A stretch of DNA of 64,000 bases from Lentisphaerae bacterium ADurb.Bin082 (GTDB taxonomy: Bacteria; Verrucomicrobiota; Lentisphaeria; Oligosphaerales; Oligosphaeraceae), in NCBI GenBank assembly GCA_002070945.1, contig MWEG01000025.1, positions 1-64,000 on the forward strand, given 5' to 3'. Made by a program: the position numbers and the translations under genes. The notes under the pieces were generated by a model, which was not told the DNA's origin, did no database searches, and saw only the letters and a program-made list of their open reading frames with translations. Below are positions 33,930 to 41,871 of this stretch, piece after piece (position 1 is the stretch's first letter; every line of letters starts with the position of its first letter).

Positions 33930-34913
33930 ATGTTTGCGGAACGCATGACCATGAACTCATCGGTGATCATCGGTGTTGACGGAGGCGGCACCCATAGCAG
34001 GTTGGTGGCGGTGCTTGGTGATGGAACTGTACTCGGCACTGGCGCTGGCGAAGGTTTGAACTACTACGCCATTGGCATGGCGTCAGCAAGAACGAGGCTG
34101 AAACAAGCTGTTGACAAACTGCTGGCAAAAATTGGCCGCACTGATTATGATGGCCTGTCGCTCGGCCTGTCGGCACAGGATTCCCGGGCAGATGACGCAA
34201 CTGTCGCAAGTTTTGCCGGTGATGTTTTTCCGCCCGAAAAACTTTTACTGGACTGCGATGCCTACGTGGCCCTAATTGGCGGCTTGCTGGGCAAACCAGG
34301 CGTCGTCGTCATCAGCGGAACCGGCGCCATAATCGTCGGGCTGGATGAAAACAGAAAGCAGCATATTTTTGGCGGGTGGGGCTATAAGCTTGATGAGCCA
34401 GGCGGCGGCTACGGATTGGCAATTGAAGGGCTGAAAGCGGCCCTGATGAGCCTGGAGCAAATTGGCCCAGACACTGAGCTGAGGCGCTGTGCACTGGACT
34501 TTTTTGGCGTTGGCGATGCTCGGGGGCTCGTCAATACACTATACGAAGAAGGGCGCGAACCGGCGGACATAGCGAAATTTGCACGCATTGTCGACCAACA
34601 GGCCGAAGCAGGAGACAGCGTCAGCAAAGAGATTGTGTCAAAGCAGATGACCATCCTTGCCAGGATGACTGGCAAAGCCCTGGAACGCTGCCCCCGTCAC
34701 GTGTGCCTCTACGGCGGGATGTTTGAACACTCTGGACAAATGCGCAGATTGTTTTTGCAGAAGCTGTCCGCGATATGCGCCGACGTCGTGCTGCATGAAA
34801 TGGAGCTTCCGCCAGAACTTGGCGCGGTGCTGATGTATATGATGGAACGCGGAACCCTGAATGATGAAATCGTCGCAAGAATGAAACATACATGGGAGCA
34901 GATGACAACATGA
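33930..34913 (+). CDS. BadF/BadG-type sugar kinase (N-acetylglucosamine kinase-like)
   Basis: About 327 aa of the ASKHA superfamily. The phosphate-1 loop GVDGGGTHSRLVAVLGDG and the adenosine/phosphate-2 motif VVVISGTGAIIVGLD are intact, as in human NAGK and bacterial GlcNAc/GlcN kinases. It phosphorylates a (probably N-acetylated) amino sugar in the cytoplasm. Starts at 33930, 33945 or 33951 are all possible. Its stop overlaps the next start (ATGA at 34910), so it is translationally coupled to the SIS gene. Confidence 0.85.
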   Translation: MFAERMTMNSSVIIGVDGGGTHSRLVAVLGDGTVLGTGAGEGLNYYAIGMASARTRLKQAVDKLLAKIGRTDYDGLSLGLSAQDSRADDATVASFAGDVFPPEKLLLDCDAYVALIGGLLGKPGVVVISGTGAIIVGLDENRKQHIFGGWGYKLDEPGGGYGLAIEGLKAALMSLEQIGPDTELRRCALDFFGVGDARGLVNTLYEEGREPADIAKFARIVDQQAEAGDSVSKEIVSKQMTILARMTGKALERCPRHVCLYGGMFEHSGQMRRLFLQKLSAICADVVLHEMELPPELGAVLMYMMERGTLNDEIVARMKHTWEQMTT

Positions 34914-35644
34914 GCGCCATTGAGCTGTATCAACACACGCTCCAGCAGATACTGGACAGAGTCTTTGACGAGCAAGGGGAAAACCTGGAAAAGGTTGCCG
35001 CCAGGCTGTGCGACTGCGTCACCAGCGGCCATTTCCTCTATATTTTTGGCACCGGCCATGCGCATATATTGGCGGAGGAGATGTTTTACCGCGCTGGTGG
35101 ACTGGCTGCCGTCATTCCGATTCTTGACGAGGCGCTCATGCTTCATGTCAGTGCCAGCGGAAGCACAACCCTGGAACGTCAAGCAGGATATGCCGCTAAA
35201 TTGCTTGAAAAATACAACCTGGGTACTGGAGACATGCTCATCGTCTGCTCCAACTCAGGACGCAATGCGGTTCCGGTTGAAATGGCTGCGGAGGCGCGGA
35301 AAAGAGGCGCTTTTGTGGTTGCCTTGACCAACGTCAGGCACAGTCAGAGCTGTTCTCCGCGAAACGCCTTGAACCTGCGTCTGCTGGAAGTCGCTGACCT
35401 GGTTCTTGACAATGGCGGCTGCATAGGCGATGCAGCCATTGATGCCGGCTTGGCGTATAAGGTGGGTGCGACTTCCACCGCAGTTGGCGCCGCCATGCTT
35501 CAGGCGATTGGAAGCAGATGCGTGGAGCTGGCTGTCCAAAGCCACCGGGAAATTGATGTGTTCTCGTCCAGCAATGTTGATAGCGGCGATGCCATCAACG
35601 AGCGGATTTTGCAAAAATACAAGCCATTGGTTGACAAACTCTGA
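34910..35644 (+). CDS. SIS-domain sugar isomerase family protein (UPF0309-like)
   Basis: A 244-aa single SIS-domain protein. The glycine-rich FGTGHAHILAEEMFYRAGG near the N-terminus and MLIVCSNSGRNAVPVEMAAEARKRGAFVVALTN are the phosphosugar-binding segments. Such proteins isomerise, deaminate or cleave phosphorylated amino sugars. The start codon overlaps the kinase stop (ATGA), a sign of coupled translation and shared pathway. It likely processes the kinase product; the exact reaction is not known. Confidence 0.8.
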   Translation: MSAIELYQHTLQQILDRVFDEQGENLEKVAARLCDCVTSGHFLYIFGTGHAHILAEEMFYRAGGLAAVIPILDEALMLHVSASGSTTLERQAGYAAKLLEKYNLGTGDMLIVCSNSGRNAVPVEMAAEARKRGAFVVALTNVRHSQSCSPRNALNLRLLEVADLVLDNGGCIGDAAIDAGLAYKVGATSTAVGAAMLQAIGSRCVELAVQSHREIDVFSSSNVDSGDAINERILQKYKPLVDKL

Positions 35645-35654
35645 GGGCAAAAAA

Positions 35655-36884
35655 ATGCGTACTATGCTTAAGACAGGTTTTGGCATAAAAGAGATTCCGT
35701 CGCCAGTCGGCACAGAATTGTGCGGCTATGGCTATTACTTAGAGCGGGTATGCGACGCCAGCCTGGACCCATTGCATGTCAGATGCGTCGCCTTGGCCTC
35801 CGGCGAAACAAAATCCTTGGTGTTTTCAGCTGATCTGATTTGCTTGTCTGAAGAGCTGCATCAGCAAATCCGCTGTTCTGTCTCTGACAAGCTCGGATAT
35901 TCTGGCCGTGAAGTGATGATTCTATGCACGCATACTCATACCGGGCCGGCCACCAGCAACCTTGAAGGTTGTGGTGTGGTGAATGAGGATTACAACAGCC
36001 GTATCCCGGCTGTCTTCCTGGCTGCCGCCGAGCAGGCTGTGGCAGATTTGGCGTTGGCAGAAGAATTGGAGGAATGCTGCCAGCCGATTGAGCCAGTCGG
36101 ATTTAACCGCAACTTTCAAAATGGCCCGCATGACGCTGTCGTGCGCGGGTTGCGCATTCGGCGTGCAGGACGACCACCGGTGGCGATAATCAGCTATCCA
36201 TGCCACCCGGTGATTCTTGGCGCCAGCCGACAAAGCTCAGCGGATTTCCCCGGGGCAGTCTGCCGCATTGGCGAAGAAAACGGCATGAAGACCATCCTGT
36301 TGAATGGCTGCTGCGGGGATATCAATCCATTGCGCAGACTCGCAAGTGGCGACGACCCCAGAAAGTTGCTGGAGGATAGCGGCAGGAAAATCTTTGACGG
36401 CTTTATGCAAGGCTTGCAAAGCTCGGATGACATGGAACTGAAAAACGCCGAATTCAATACTGTTCTTCCCTTGAAGGCAATGGGAAAAGACGAGGTTGAC
36501 GCCATCGCAAAACAGGGAGGCAACGAAAGGGTGGCGGAGATTTGGCGCAAGTCCATGCTGGCGAATCCCCGTGGCGAGGCCGACGATATTATGGTGCGCT
36601 GCGTCAGGATTGGCGCCATGATATTCTGCTCATTGCCCTTTGAGACCTTTACTGCCGTTGGCGACATGGTGCGTCAGGCTTATCCAGGCAGGAATATTGC
36701 AGTGCTTGGATGCGCCGACCACACCCGTTCCTATCTGCCGGTTATCACTTCTGAATGGCAACCTTCCTATCCGGTTGTTATAGCGCCAATGCTTTATGGT
36801 TATCCTATCATGGCTTCTGACGCAGTCGAAAGCATCGGCAGGCAAATCGCGTCAGGCATCCGTTCGCTCATCAACAATCCGTAA
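35655..36884 (+). CDS. Neutral ceramidase-like N-acyl amidase (cytoplasmic)
   Basis: A 409-aa protein related to the neutral/alkaline non-lysosomal ceramidase N-terminal domain. Zinc-ligand and active-site motifs are visible: CTHTHTGPATS, ISYPCHPVILG and LNGCCGDINPLRR. There is no signal peptide, and at ~410 aa it is shorter than true ceramidases (~650 aa), lacking the C-terminal immunoglobulin-like domain. Its place between the SIS protein and two DegT enzymes suggests it removes an N-acyl group from an amino sugar or aminocyclitol rather than from ceramide. GAGGG precedes the start by about 7 bases. Confidence 0.75.
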   Translation: MRTMLKTGFGIKEIPSPVGTELCGYGYYLERVCDASLDPLHVRCVALASGETKSLVFSADLICLSEELHQQIRCSVSDKLGYSGREVMILCTHTHTGPATSNLEGCGVVNEDYNSRIPAVFLAAAEQAVADLALAEELEECCQPIEPVGFNRNFQNGPHDAVVRGLRIRRAGRPPVAIISYPCHPVILGASRQSSADFPGAVCRIGEENGMKTILLNGCCGDINPLRRLASGDDPRKLLEDSGRKIFDGFMQGLQSSDDMELKNAEFNTVLPLKAMGKDEVDAIAKQGGNERVAEIWRKSMLANPRGEADDIMVRCVRIGAMIFCSLPFETFTAVGDMVRQAYPGRNIAVLGCADHTRSYLPVITSEWQPSYPVVIAPMLYGYPIMASDAVESIGRQIASGIRSLINNP

Positions 36885-36915
36885 AACAGCATCAGACATA
36901 AAGGAAAAAGAGAAA

Positions 36916-38175
36916 ATGAAAAATCTTTTTGTGCAAAAAGCCGCGCTTCTCGGCGGCGAGCCTATTCGCAGTAAAAGACCTGGATATTTCTCTTGGCCAA
37001 TAGGCTGTCAACCGGAAAAAGAGGCCTTGCGCCGCGTGCTGCATTCTGGCGTTTGGGGAACTCTGGGCAAGGAATGTTCCGATTTTGCGGCCAGATATGC
37101 TGAATTCTGCCAGGCGAAGCACGCTTTGCCTGTAATCAACGGAACTACCGCCATTGAACTTATTCTACGTGGACTCGGCATCGGATACGGCGATGAGGTC
37201 ATCGTGCCGCCCTATACCTTTACGGCCTCTGTGCATGCGATTGTTCTTACAGGCGCCAAGCCTGTATTCGCCGATGTTGACCTGGATACATTCTGCCTCT
37301 CCGCAACTGCTGTGGAAAAGGCCATTACTCCGCGTACGCAGGCCATTCTCGCAGTACACGTTGGGGGGCGGCCTTGTGATTTCGATGCTCTTGGCGCCGT
37401 CGCGGATAAACACGGCATTCCATTAATCGAAGATGCCGCGCAAGCTCATGGCAGCGAATGGAAAAACCGGCGGATTGGTTCACTTGGCAAGGCCGCCGCC
37501 TTCAGTTTCCAGAACAGTAAGAATCTAAGCGGCGGCGAAGGCGGTGCCATAACTACAAATGATGACGAATTATACCAACGGCTGTGGAGTCTCCACCATA
37601 ATGGCAGGCCATGGAACTCAGCTGACATGACGTCCATTTGCCTGGGAACAAATGCGCGCCTGGCCGAATGGCAATGCGCAATCCTGCTTGGGCAAATGAA
37701 GAATTTAGACGCATGCGCTGAAGCAAGAACCAGGGCCGCAGCACGGTTGGACGACGCCTTGGGGAAAATGCCGTTTATCTCAGTGATGGGAAAAGATGAA
37801 AGAATCACCAGGAATTCCTACCACCTGTATTGTTTCAGATATCATGCGGAAGCTTTAGGCAACCTGCCGCGCTCTGTCTTTGTCCGCGCCGTTCAAGCTG
37901 AAAATGTGGCCGCGATTTCAGAAGGATATTGCCAGCCTATATACGACATGGAAATATTGTATTCCGATGACTTCAAACGGATGACCGGCTGCACGTTTGA
38001 AAATCCAAAAAGCCAGCTGCCAAACAATGAGACGATTGCATATAAAGAAGGCTGCTGGATTTATCAAAGCAGTCTCCTTGGAACAGACGACGACACCGAC
38101 AAGATAATCCAGGCTTTTGAAAAAGTCGCTGCTAATGCCGAAGAGCTTAAACACACATTTGCACAAAAGGATTGA
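36916..38175 (+). CDS. DegT/DnrJ/EryC1/StrS aminotransferase 1
   Basis: A 419-aa PLP enzyme of the sugar aminotransferase family. The substrate/PLP region PVINGTTAIELILRGLGIGYGDEVIVPPYTFTASV, the Asp in IEDAAQAHGSEW and the PLP lysine in SFQNSKNLSGGEGG are intact. Such enzymes exchange an amino group with keto-sugars or keto-inositols using glutamine or glutamate. The start follows AAGGAAAAAGAG. One base separates its stop from the start of a second, clearly homologous copy. Confidence 0.9.
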   Translation: MKNLFVQKAALLGGEPIRSKRPGYFSWPIGCQPEKEALRRVLHSGVWGTLGKECSDFAARYAEFCQAKHALPVINGTTAIELILRGLGIGYGDEVIVPPYTFTASVHAIVLTGAKPVFADVDLDTFCLSATAVEKAITPRTQAILAVHVGGRPCDFDALGAVADKHGIPLIEDAAQAHGSEWKNRRIGSLGKAAAFSFQNSKNLSGGEGGAITTNDDELYQRLWSLHHNGRPWNSADMTSICLGTNARLAEWQCAILLGQMKNLDACAEARTRAAARLDDALGKMPFISVMGKDERITRNSYHLYCFRYHAEALGNLPRSVFVRAVQAENVAAISEGYCQPIYDMEILYSDDFKRMTGCTFENPKSQLPNNETIAYKEGCWIYQSSLLGTDDDTDKIIQAFEKVAANAEELKHTFAQKD

Positions 38176-38176
38176 T

Positions 38177-39367
38177 ATGGAAACGTTAGCTATCAATGGC
38201 GGTGCCCCGGTGTACAATGGGTGTTTTCCCAGATGGCCGCAATGGGGGGCAAAAGAAGAAGCCAACCTGATGAAGGTTGCGGAGTCGAAGAGCTGGGGCA
38301 CCCTTGGCAATTTCGCGCTTTCCTTTGCCAAGCGCTTTGCTGAGTTTGTGGGGGTGCCGCACGCTATTGCTGTCAATAGCGGAACCCGGGCTTTGGAGTT
38401 GATTCTGCGTGGGGCGGCCATCGGACGCGGCGATGAAGTGATTGTTTCCCCCTACACTTTCTCCGCAACGGTATCGGCTATCGCCTATATAGGGGCTATG
38501 CCAGTGTTCGCAGATGTTGACGAACGCACGGGAAATATTGACGCCGAGTCGGTTGCCAAGCACATCACAGCAAAGACAAAAGCTGTCATGGCAGTCCATA
38601 TCGGTGGTTATCCATGCGACATGGACGCCCTGAAAGCAGTGACATCTGAACATGGGTTGCTGCTGATCGAGGATTGCGCGCACGCACATGGCTCAGCCTG
38701 GCGCAACCAAATGTGCGGCGGTATCGGTGATGCGGCCGGGTTCAGTTTCCAGAACAGCAAGGTTCTGCCAGCAGGAGAAGGCGGGATGATCACAACCGGC
38801 AACGAAGACCTTTTCGAGCGCTGCTGGCGTTTCCACCATTCAGGGCGAGCATTCGGTGGGCGCGAGGGTCTGACCGGCAAAACCCTGATGGGAACCAATG
38901 CGCGAATGGCGGAATGGCAAGCGGCTGTCCTGGACGCCCAACTAGACAGATTGCCAGAGCAATGCGCCCATAGACAGAAAAGCATCAGGGCGATAATGAG
39001 CGGATTGGCGGACTTGCCCGGCATCATTCTGCCGCCAGAAGACCCCAGGGTTACAGCCCTGAGTGGATTTCTGTTCCAGTTCCAATGGAAGGGAAGCAAG
39101 GCAAGCCGCGATGAATTTGTCCAAGCGTTGCGTGCAGAGGGCATTCCATGCAGCGCCGGCTATGTGCCGCTACATCGCATGAACTTGCTGCAAGACCCGG
39201 CGTTCGAAAAGGCGACAGGCAAAAAATTCGAGCAGAACGAAGTGCTCGCCGCAGCAGATGAGCTGTCCAAAACAGCCGTGTGGTTTACCAACAACGTCCT
39301 CCTGGCTGAAGCAGAGATTATTGATAAGGTTGTACAGGCTGTCAAAAAAGTTGCGACGCAATTATAG
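38177..39367 (+). CDS. DegT/DnrJ/EryC1/StrS aminotransferase 2
   Basis: A 396-aa paralogue of the preceding gene. It shares NSGTRALELILRGAAIGRGDEVIVSPYTFSATVSAI, IEDCAHAHGSAWRN and the PLP lysine in SFQNSKVLPAGEGG, but is diverged at many positions, so the pair is an old duplication with probably different substrates or a heteromeric enzyme. It starts 1 base after the previous stop, with AAAAGG upstream. Last gene of the operon. Confidence 0.9.
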   Translation: METLAINGGAPVYNGCFPRWPQWGAKEEANLMKVAESKSWGTLGNFALSFAKRFAEFVGVPHAIAVNSGTRALELILRGAAIGRGDEVIVSPYTFSATVSAIAYIGAMPVFADVDERTGNIDAESVAKHITAKTKAVMAVHIGGYPCDMDALKAVTSEHGLLLIEDCAHAHGSAWRNQMCGGIGDAAGFSFQNSKVLPAGEGGMITTGNEDLFERCWRFHHSGRAFGGREGLTGKTLMGTNARMAEWQAAVLDAQLDRLPEQCAHRQKSIRAIMSGLADLPGIILPPEDPRVTALSGFLFQFQWKGSKASRDEFVQALRAEGIPCSAGYVPLHRMNLLQDPAFEKATGKKFEQNEVLAAADELSKTAVWFTNNVLLAEAEIIDKVVQAVKKVATQL

Positions 39368-40168
39368 AGCCTGTTGTGGGCGGTGGCTGTGGCATGCAGT
39401 TGAGGCGATCCTCGCCCTCCCCTCTTGCCTTCTTGCAGTAACCGATCACTGATAGATAAATAAGCCGTGGGGCACCGCTCCCTTTGCCTTATCTCATTCA
39501 GATTCCCGCAAGTCTCCGGATTGCATCAGGAAGCCCACTCAGGTGATGGAAAGCATCACGCCAGTGTGCAGGCAGAATCATGCTCAAGCACAAAATCACT
39601 ATGATTCTGCAGAAAGCCGTTTGAAAAAGGGCGTGTGGCGACCTATTTTTCCTACGGGCTTAGAAATCAGACCCCACCCACCCATGGGGGCCTCCCTCCC
39701 AAATTTTGTCACGCGCGCGAGAGAGGGGCGGTCATCATGTCTCGCCTTTCCAGGGCACTTGTCGCTCTGCGGCTGTGGATGTGGACGGTGTGGACATAGT
39801 GGACGCTGGCTGCGATATATACTACAGCCGCCCTCGCCCATGAAATCACGTTACGCAGTGCGACAACCATCAAATTTATTCCACCTCACCCAGGGCTTCG
39901 CTCACCCTGGGCTTTTATGTTTCAGCGCTGCGAGCCTTCGCTGCGGTGCCATTGGTTTCCCCGTATAACACACCCTAAAAAAATCTGCGTCATCAGCGTC
40001 ATCAGCGGATAATGCAACAGTTCCTCGCCCCTCGTATCAATGGCGAACCGATGGCCTTCTTGAACCACAAACCATTGTTCCAGACTTGGAATTCGTCAAC
40101 TCTCCAATATATTTGGTGTAATCCCATGCCATCGCCCTGCATGTCCCTCACCAACCTGAGTACTGCCC
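39368..40168. other. 800-bp repeat-rich intergenic region
   Basis: No convincing gene. It contains a TGTGGACGGTGTGGACA-type repeat (about 39771-39828, related to 62431-62486), repeat D (39886-39920) and a TCTGCGTCATC repeat (about 39977-40030) that is the inverse of 5960-6008. Open frames at 39543-39968 and 40012-40314 lack ribosome binding sites and run through these repeats. Confidence 0.55.
39886..39920 (+). repeat. CCCAGGG hairpin repeat D, copy 2
   Basis: CCCAGGG (39889-39895) and CCCTGGG (39905-39911) flank a CTTCGCTCA loop, then CTTTTATGTTT. It matches the inverse of 10224-10266. Confidence 0.65.
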
Positions 40169-41158
40169 ATGACTCCCAGAGACATCATCAAGGCCAATCT
40201 CACCCGCACCGGCCAGCCTCGTCCAGGCCTCCGTTTTGGCGAGGGTCGGCGCAACGACTTTATCGGCGGCGGCCCTGGCTCTCCCCAGGGATACGTCCAA
40301 AAGCGCTGGATTGAAGGCGACTATGAATACTACGATGACATCTGGGGCAACATCTGGCACCGGATGGCTGCCAAGGACGCCTGCAAAGGCGGCGAGGTAA
40401 TCACGCCGATCATTGCTGACTGGGACGACTTCGACCACTTCACGCCGCCTGTCTTTAACCGCGAAACCGCTGCCGAGCACTTCCGCGCCGGCTTTGCCAA
40501 AGACCAGGGCGACCATTTCCGGCTCGCTGGCCTGCCCGGCTGGATTTTCGCCCAAGCCAGGTACATCCGCCGCATGGACAACTACTTGATGGACATGGCG
40601 CTGTATCCGGAAAACCTGCATCGGCTGCACGCCATCTTGGCTGACATCTATGAGACGCTTATCCTCGCTGCCGGCGACGCCAAGGCCGATGCCATCTTCT
40701 TCTGCGAAGATATGGGCACCCAGCGCGGACTGCTCTTCTCGCCAGCGATGTGGAACGAATTCTTCCGCGACCTGTACACACGCCTCTTTGGCCTCGCCCA
40801 CGACCTCGGCATCGCGGTCATCATGCACTCCTGCGGCCAAAACCGCGAAATCCTGGAACCGCTCCTGAAGGCCGGCGTCAACTGCTTCCAATTCGACCAA
40901 CCCGCTGTCTACGACTTCGACGACCTCAGCGCCCTCCTGCGCCAATACCGCGCCGCGCTCTTCTCGCCGGTCGACATCCAGAAAGTCCTCCCGACCGGCA
41001 ATCGCCAGCTGATTGAGGCCGAGGTCGACCGCATGATCAACGCCTTTGGCGGCGGACTGATCTTCACCTTCTATGGCGACCTCACCGGCATCGGCGTCAA
41101 GCCAGAATGGGACGCCTGGGCCTACGACAAAATCATCAGCCGCTGCGACCAGGGCTAA
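40169..41158 (+). CDS. Uroporphyrinogen decarboxylase-family protein (MtaA/CmuA-like)
   Basis: A 329-aa TIM-barrel protein of the URO-D superfamily. The motif IMHSCGQNREILEPLLKAGVNCFQFDQP has the HxC pair that, with a later Cys, binds zinc in cobamide-dependent methyltransferases; the strictly conserved arginines of true HemE are not apparent. GDAKADAIFFCEDMGTQRGLLFSPAMWNEFF is also typical of the methyltransferase-like branch. Probably cytoplasmic with a methyl-transfer or demethylation role; substrate unknown. It precedes the sigma factor gene by 113 bases and may or may not share its transcript. Confidence 0.8.
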   Translation: MTPRDIIKANLTRTGQPRPGLRFGEGRRNDFIGGGPGSPQGYVQKRWIEGDYEYYDDIWGNIWHRMAAKDACKGGEVITPIIADWDDFDHFTPPVFNRETAAEHFRAGFAKDQGDHFRLAGLPGWIFAQARYIRRMDNYLMDMALYPENLHRLHAILADIYETLILAAGDAKADAIFFCEDMGTQRGLLFSPAMWNEFFRDLYTRLFGLAHDLGIAVIMHSCGQNREILEPLLKAGVNCFQFDQPAVYDFDDLSALLRQYRAALFSPVDIQKVLPTGNRQLIEAEVDRMINAFGGGLIFTFYGDLTGIGVKPEWDAWAYDKIISRCDQG

Positions 41159-41271
41159 ACCACGCACCACGCCGCCTCCAGTGCAATAATTATCACGGCC
41201 AGGACGTTTCCTGTCCATACCAAGACTTGGATTCGCCTCCTCCCATCCCCACGGCTACTGACGGCTTCGCA

Positions 41272-41871
41272 ATGAACGACATTGATCCCAATGACTTAAA
41301 CTGGCTGGCCGAGACGTTCCAAGGCAACCGCGAACGGCTCCGCCGCGTCGCCCAACTCAAAATCAATCCCATGCTCCTGCGCCGACTGACGGTTGACGAC
41401 CTCCTCCAGGAGGTCTTCCTTGCCGCCAGCAAACGGCTCGCGTCCTTGCGCAGCAACGACGACATCCCCCCCTTTGTCAAATTCCGCACCATCCTCGTCC
41501 AAACCATCACCGACCTTGAGCGCAAATATCTCGCCAGCCAAAAGCGGGACGTGTTCAAGGAAGTCGAGATGGACCGCCCTAGGGATGACGACAGCGCCGT
41601 CACCGCCCGCTGGAACATCCTGGCAGACAGCATGACCTCCCCGCGCAGCCGCCTGGCGCAAGCCGAAAAACACTACCTGCTGCGCAAAGTCCTCGCTGAC
41701 ATGCCTGAAACAGACCGCGAAATCCTGGAGCTGCGCCACTTCGAGGAACTCAGCAACCTGGAATGCGCCGCCACCCTCGGCATCGAAGCTAAAGCCGCCA
41801 GCATCAGATACGTCCGAGCCCTCAAACGATTCCAGGAAAAACTCTCCGAATACTCCGAATTCCGCTTGTGA
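41272..41871 (+). CDS. RNA polymerase sigma factor (ECF-like, planctomycete type)
   Basis: A 199-aa sigma-70 family factor. Region 2 is seen in LTVDDLLQEVFLAASKRLASL, and region 4 in MPETDREILELRHFEELSNLECAATLGIEAKAASIRYVRALKRFQEKL. This resembles the ECF groups of PVC bacteria that are encoded next to Ser/Thr kinases instead of an anti-sigma factor. Its stop overlaps the following kinase start (GTGA), so both are made together, and activity is probably controlled by that kinase. The start chosen is ATG at 41272; no strong ribosome binding site is visible. Confidence 0.85.
   Translation: MNDIDPNDLNWLAETFQGNRERLRRVAQLKINPMLLRRLTVDDLLQEVFLAASKRLASLRSNDDIPPFVKFRTILVQTITDLERKYLASQKRDVFKEVEMDRPRDDDSAVTARWNILADSMTSPRSRLAQAEKHYLLRKVLADMPETDREILELRHFEELSNLECAATLGIEAKAASIRYVRALKRFQEKLSEYSEFRL

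Noticed and set aside
39543-39968. 141-codon plus-strand frame
   Set aside because: It runs through several dispersed repeats and has no ribosome binding site or family features.
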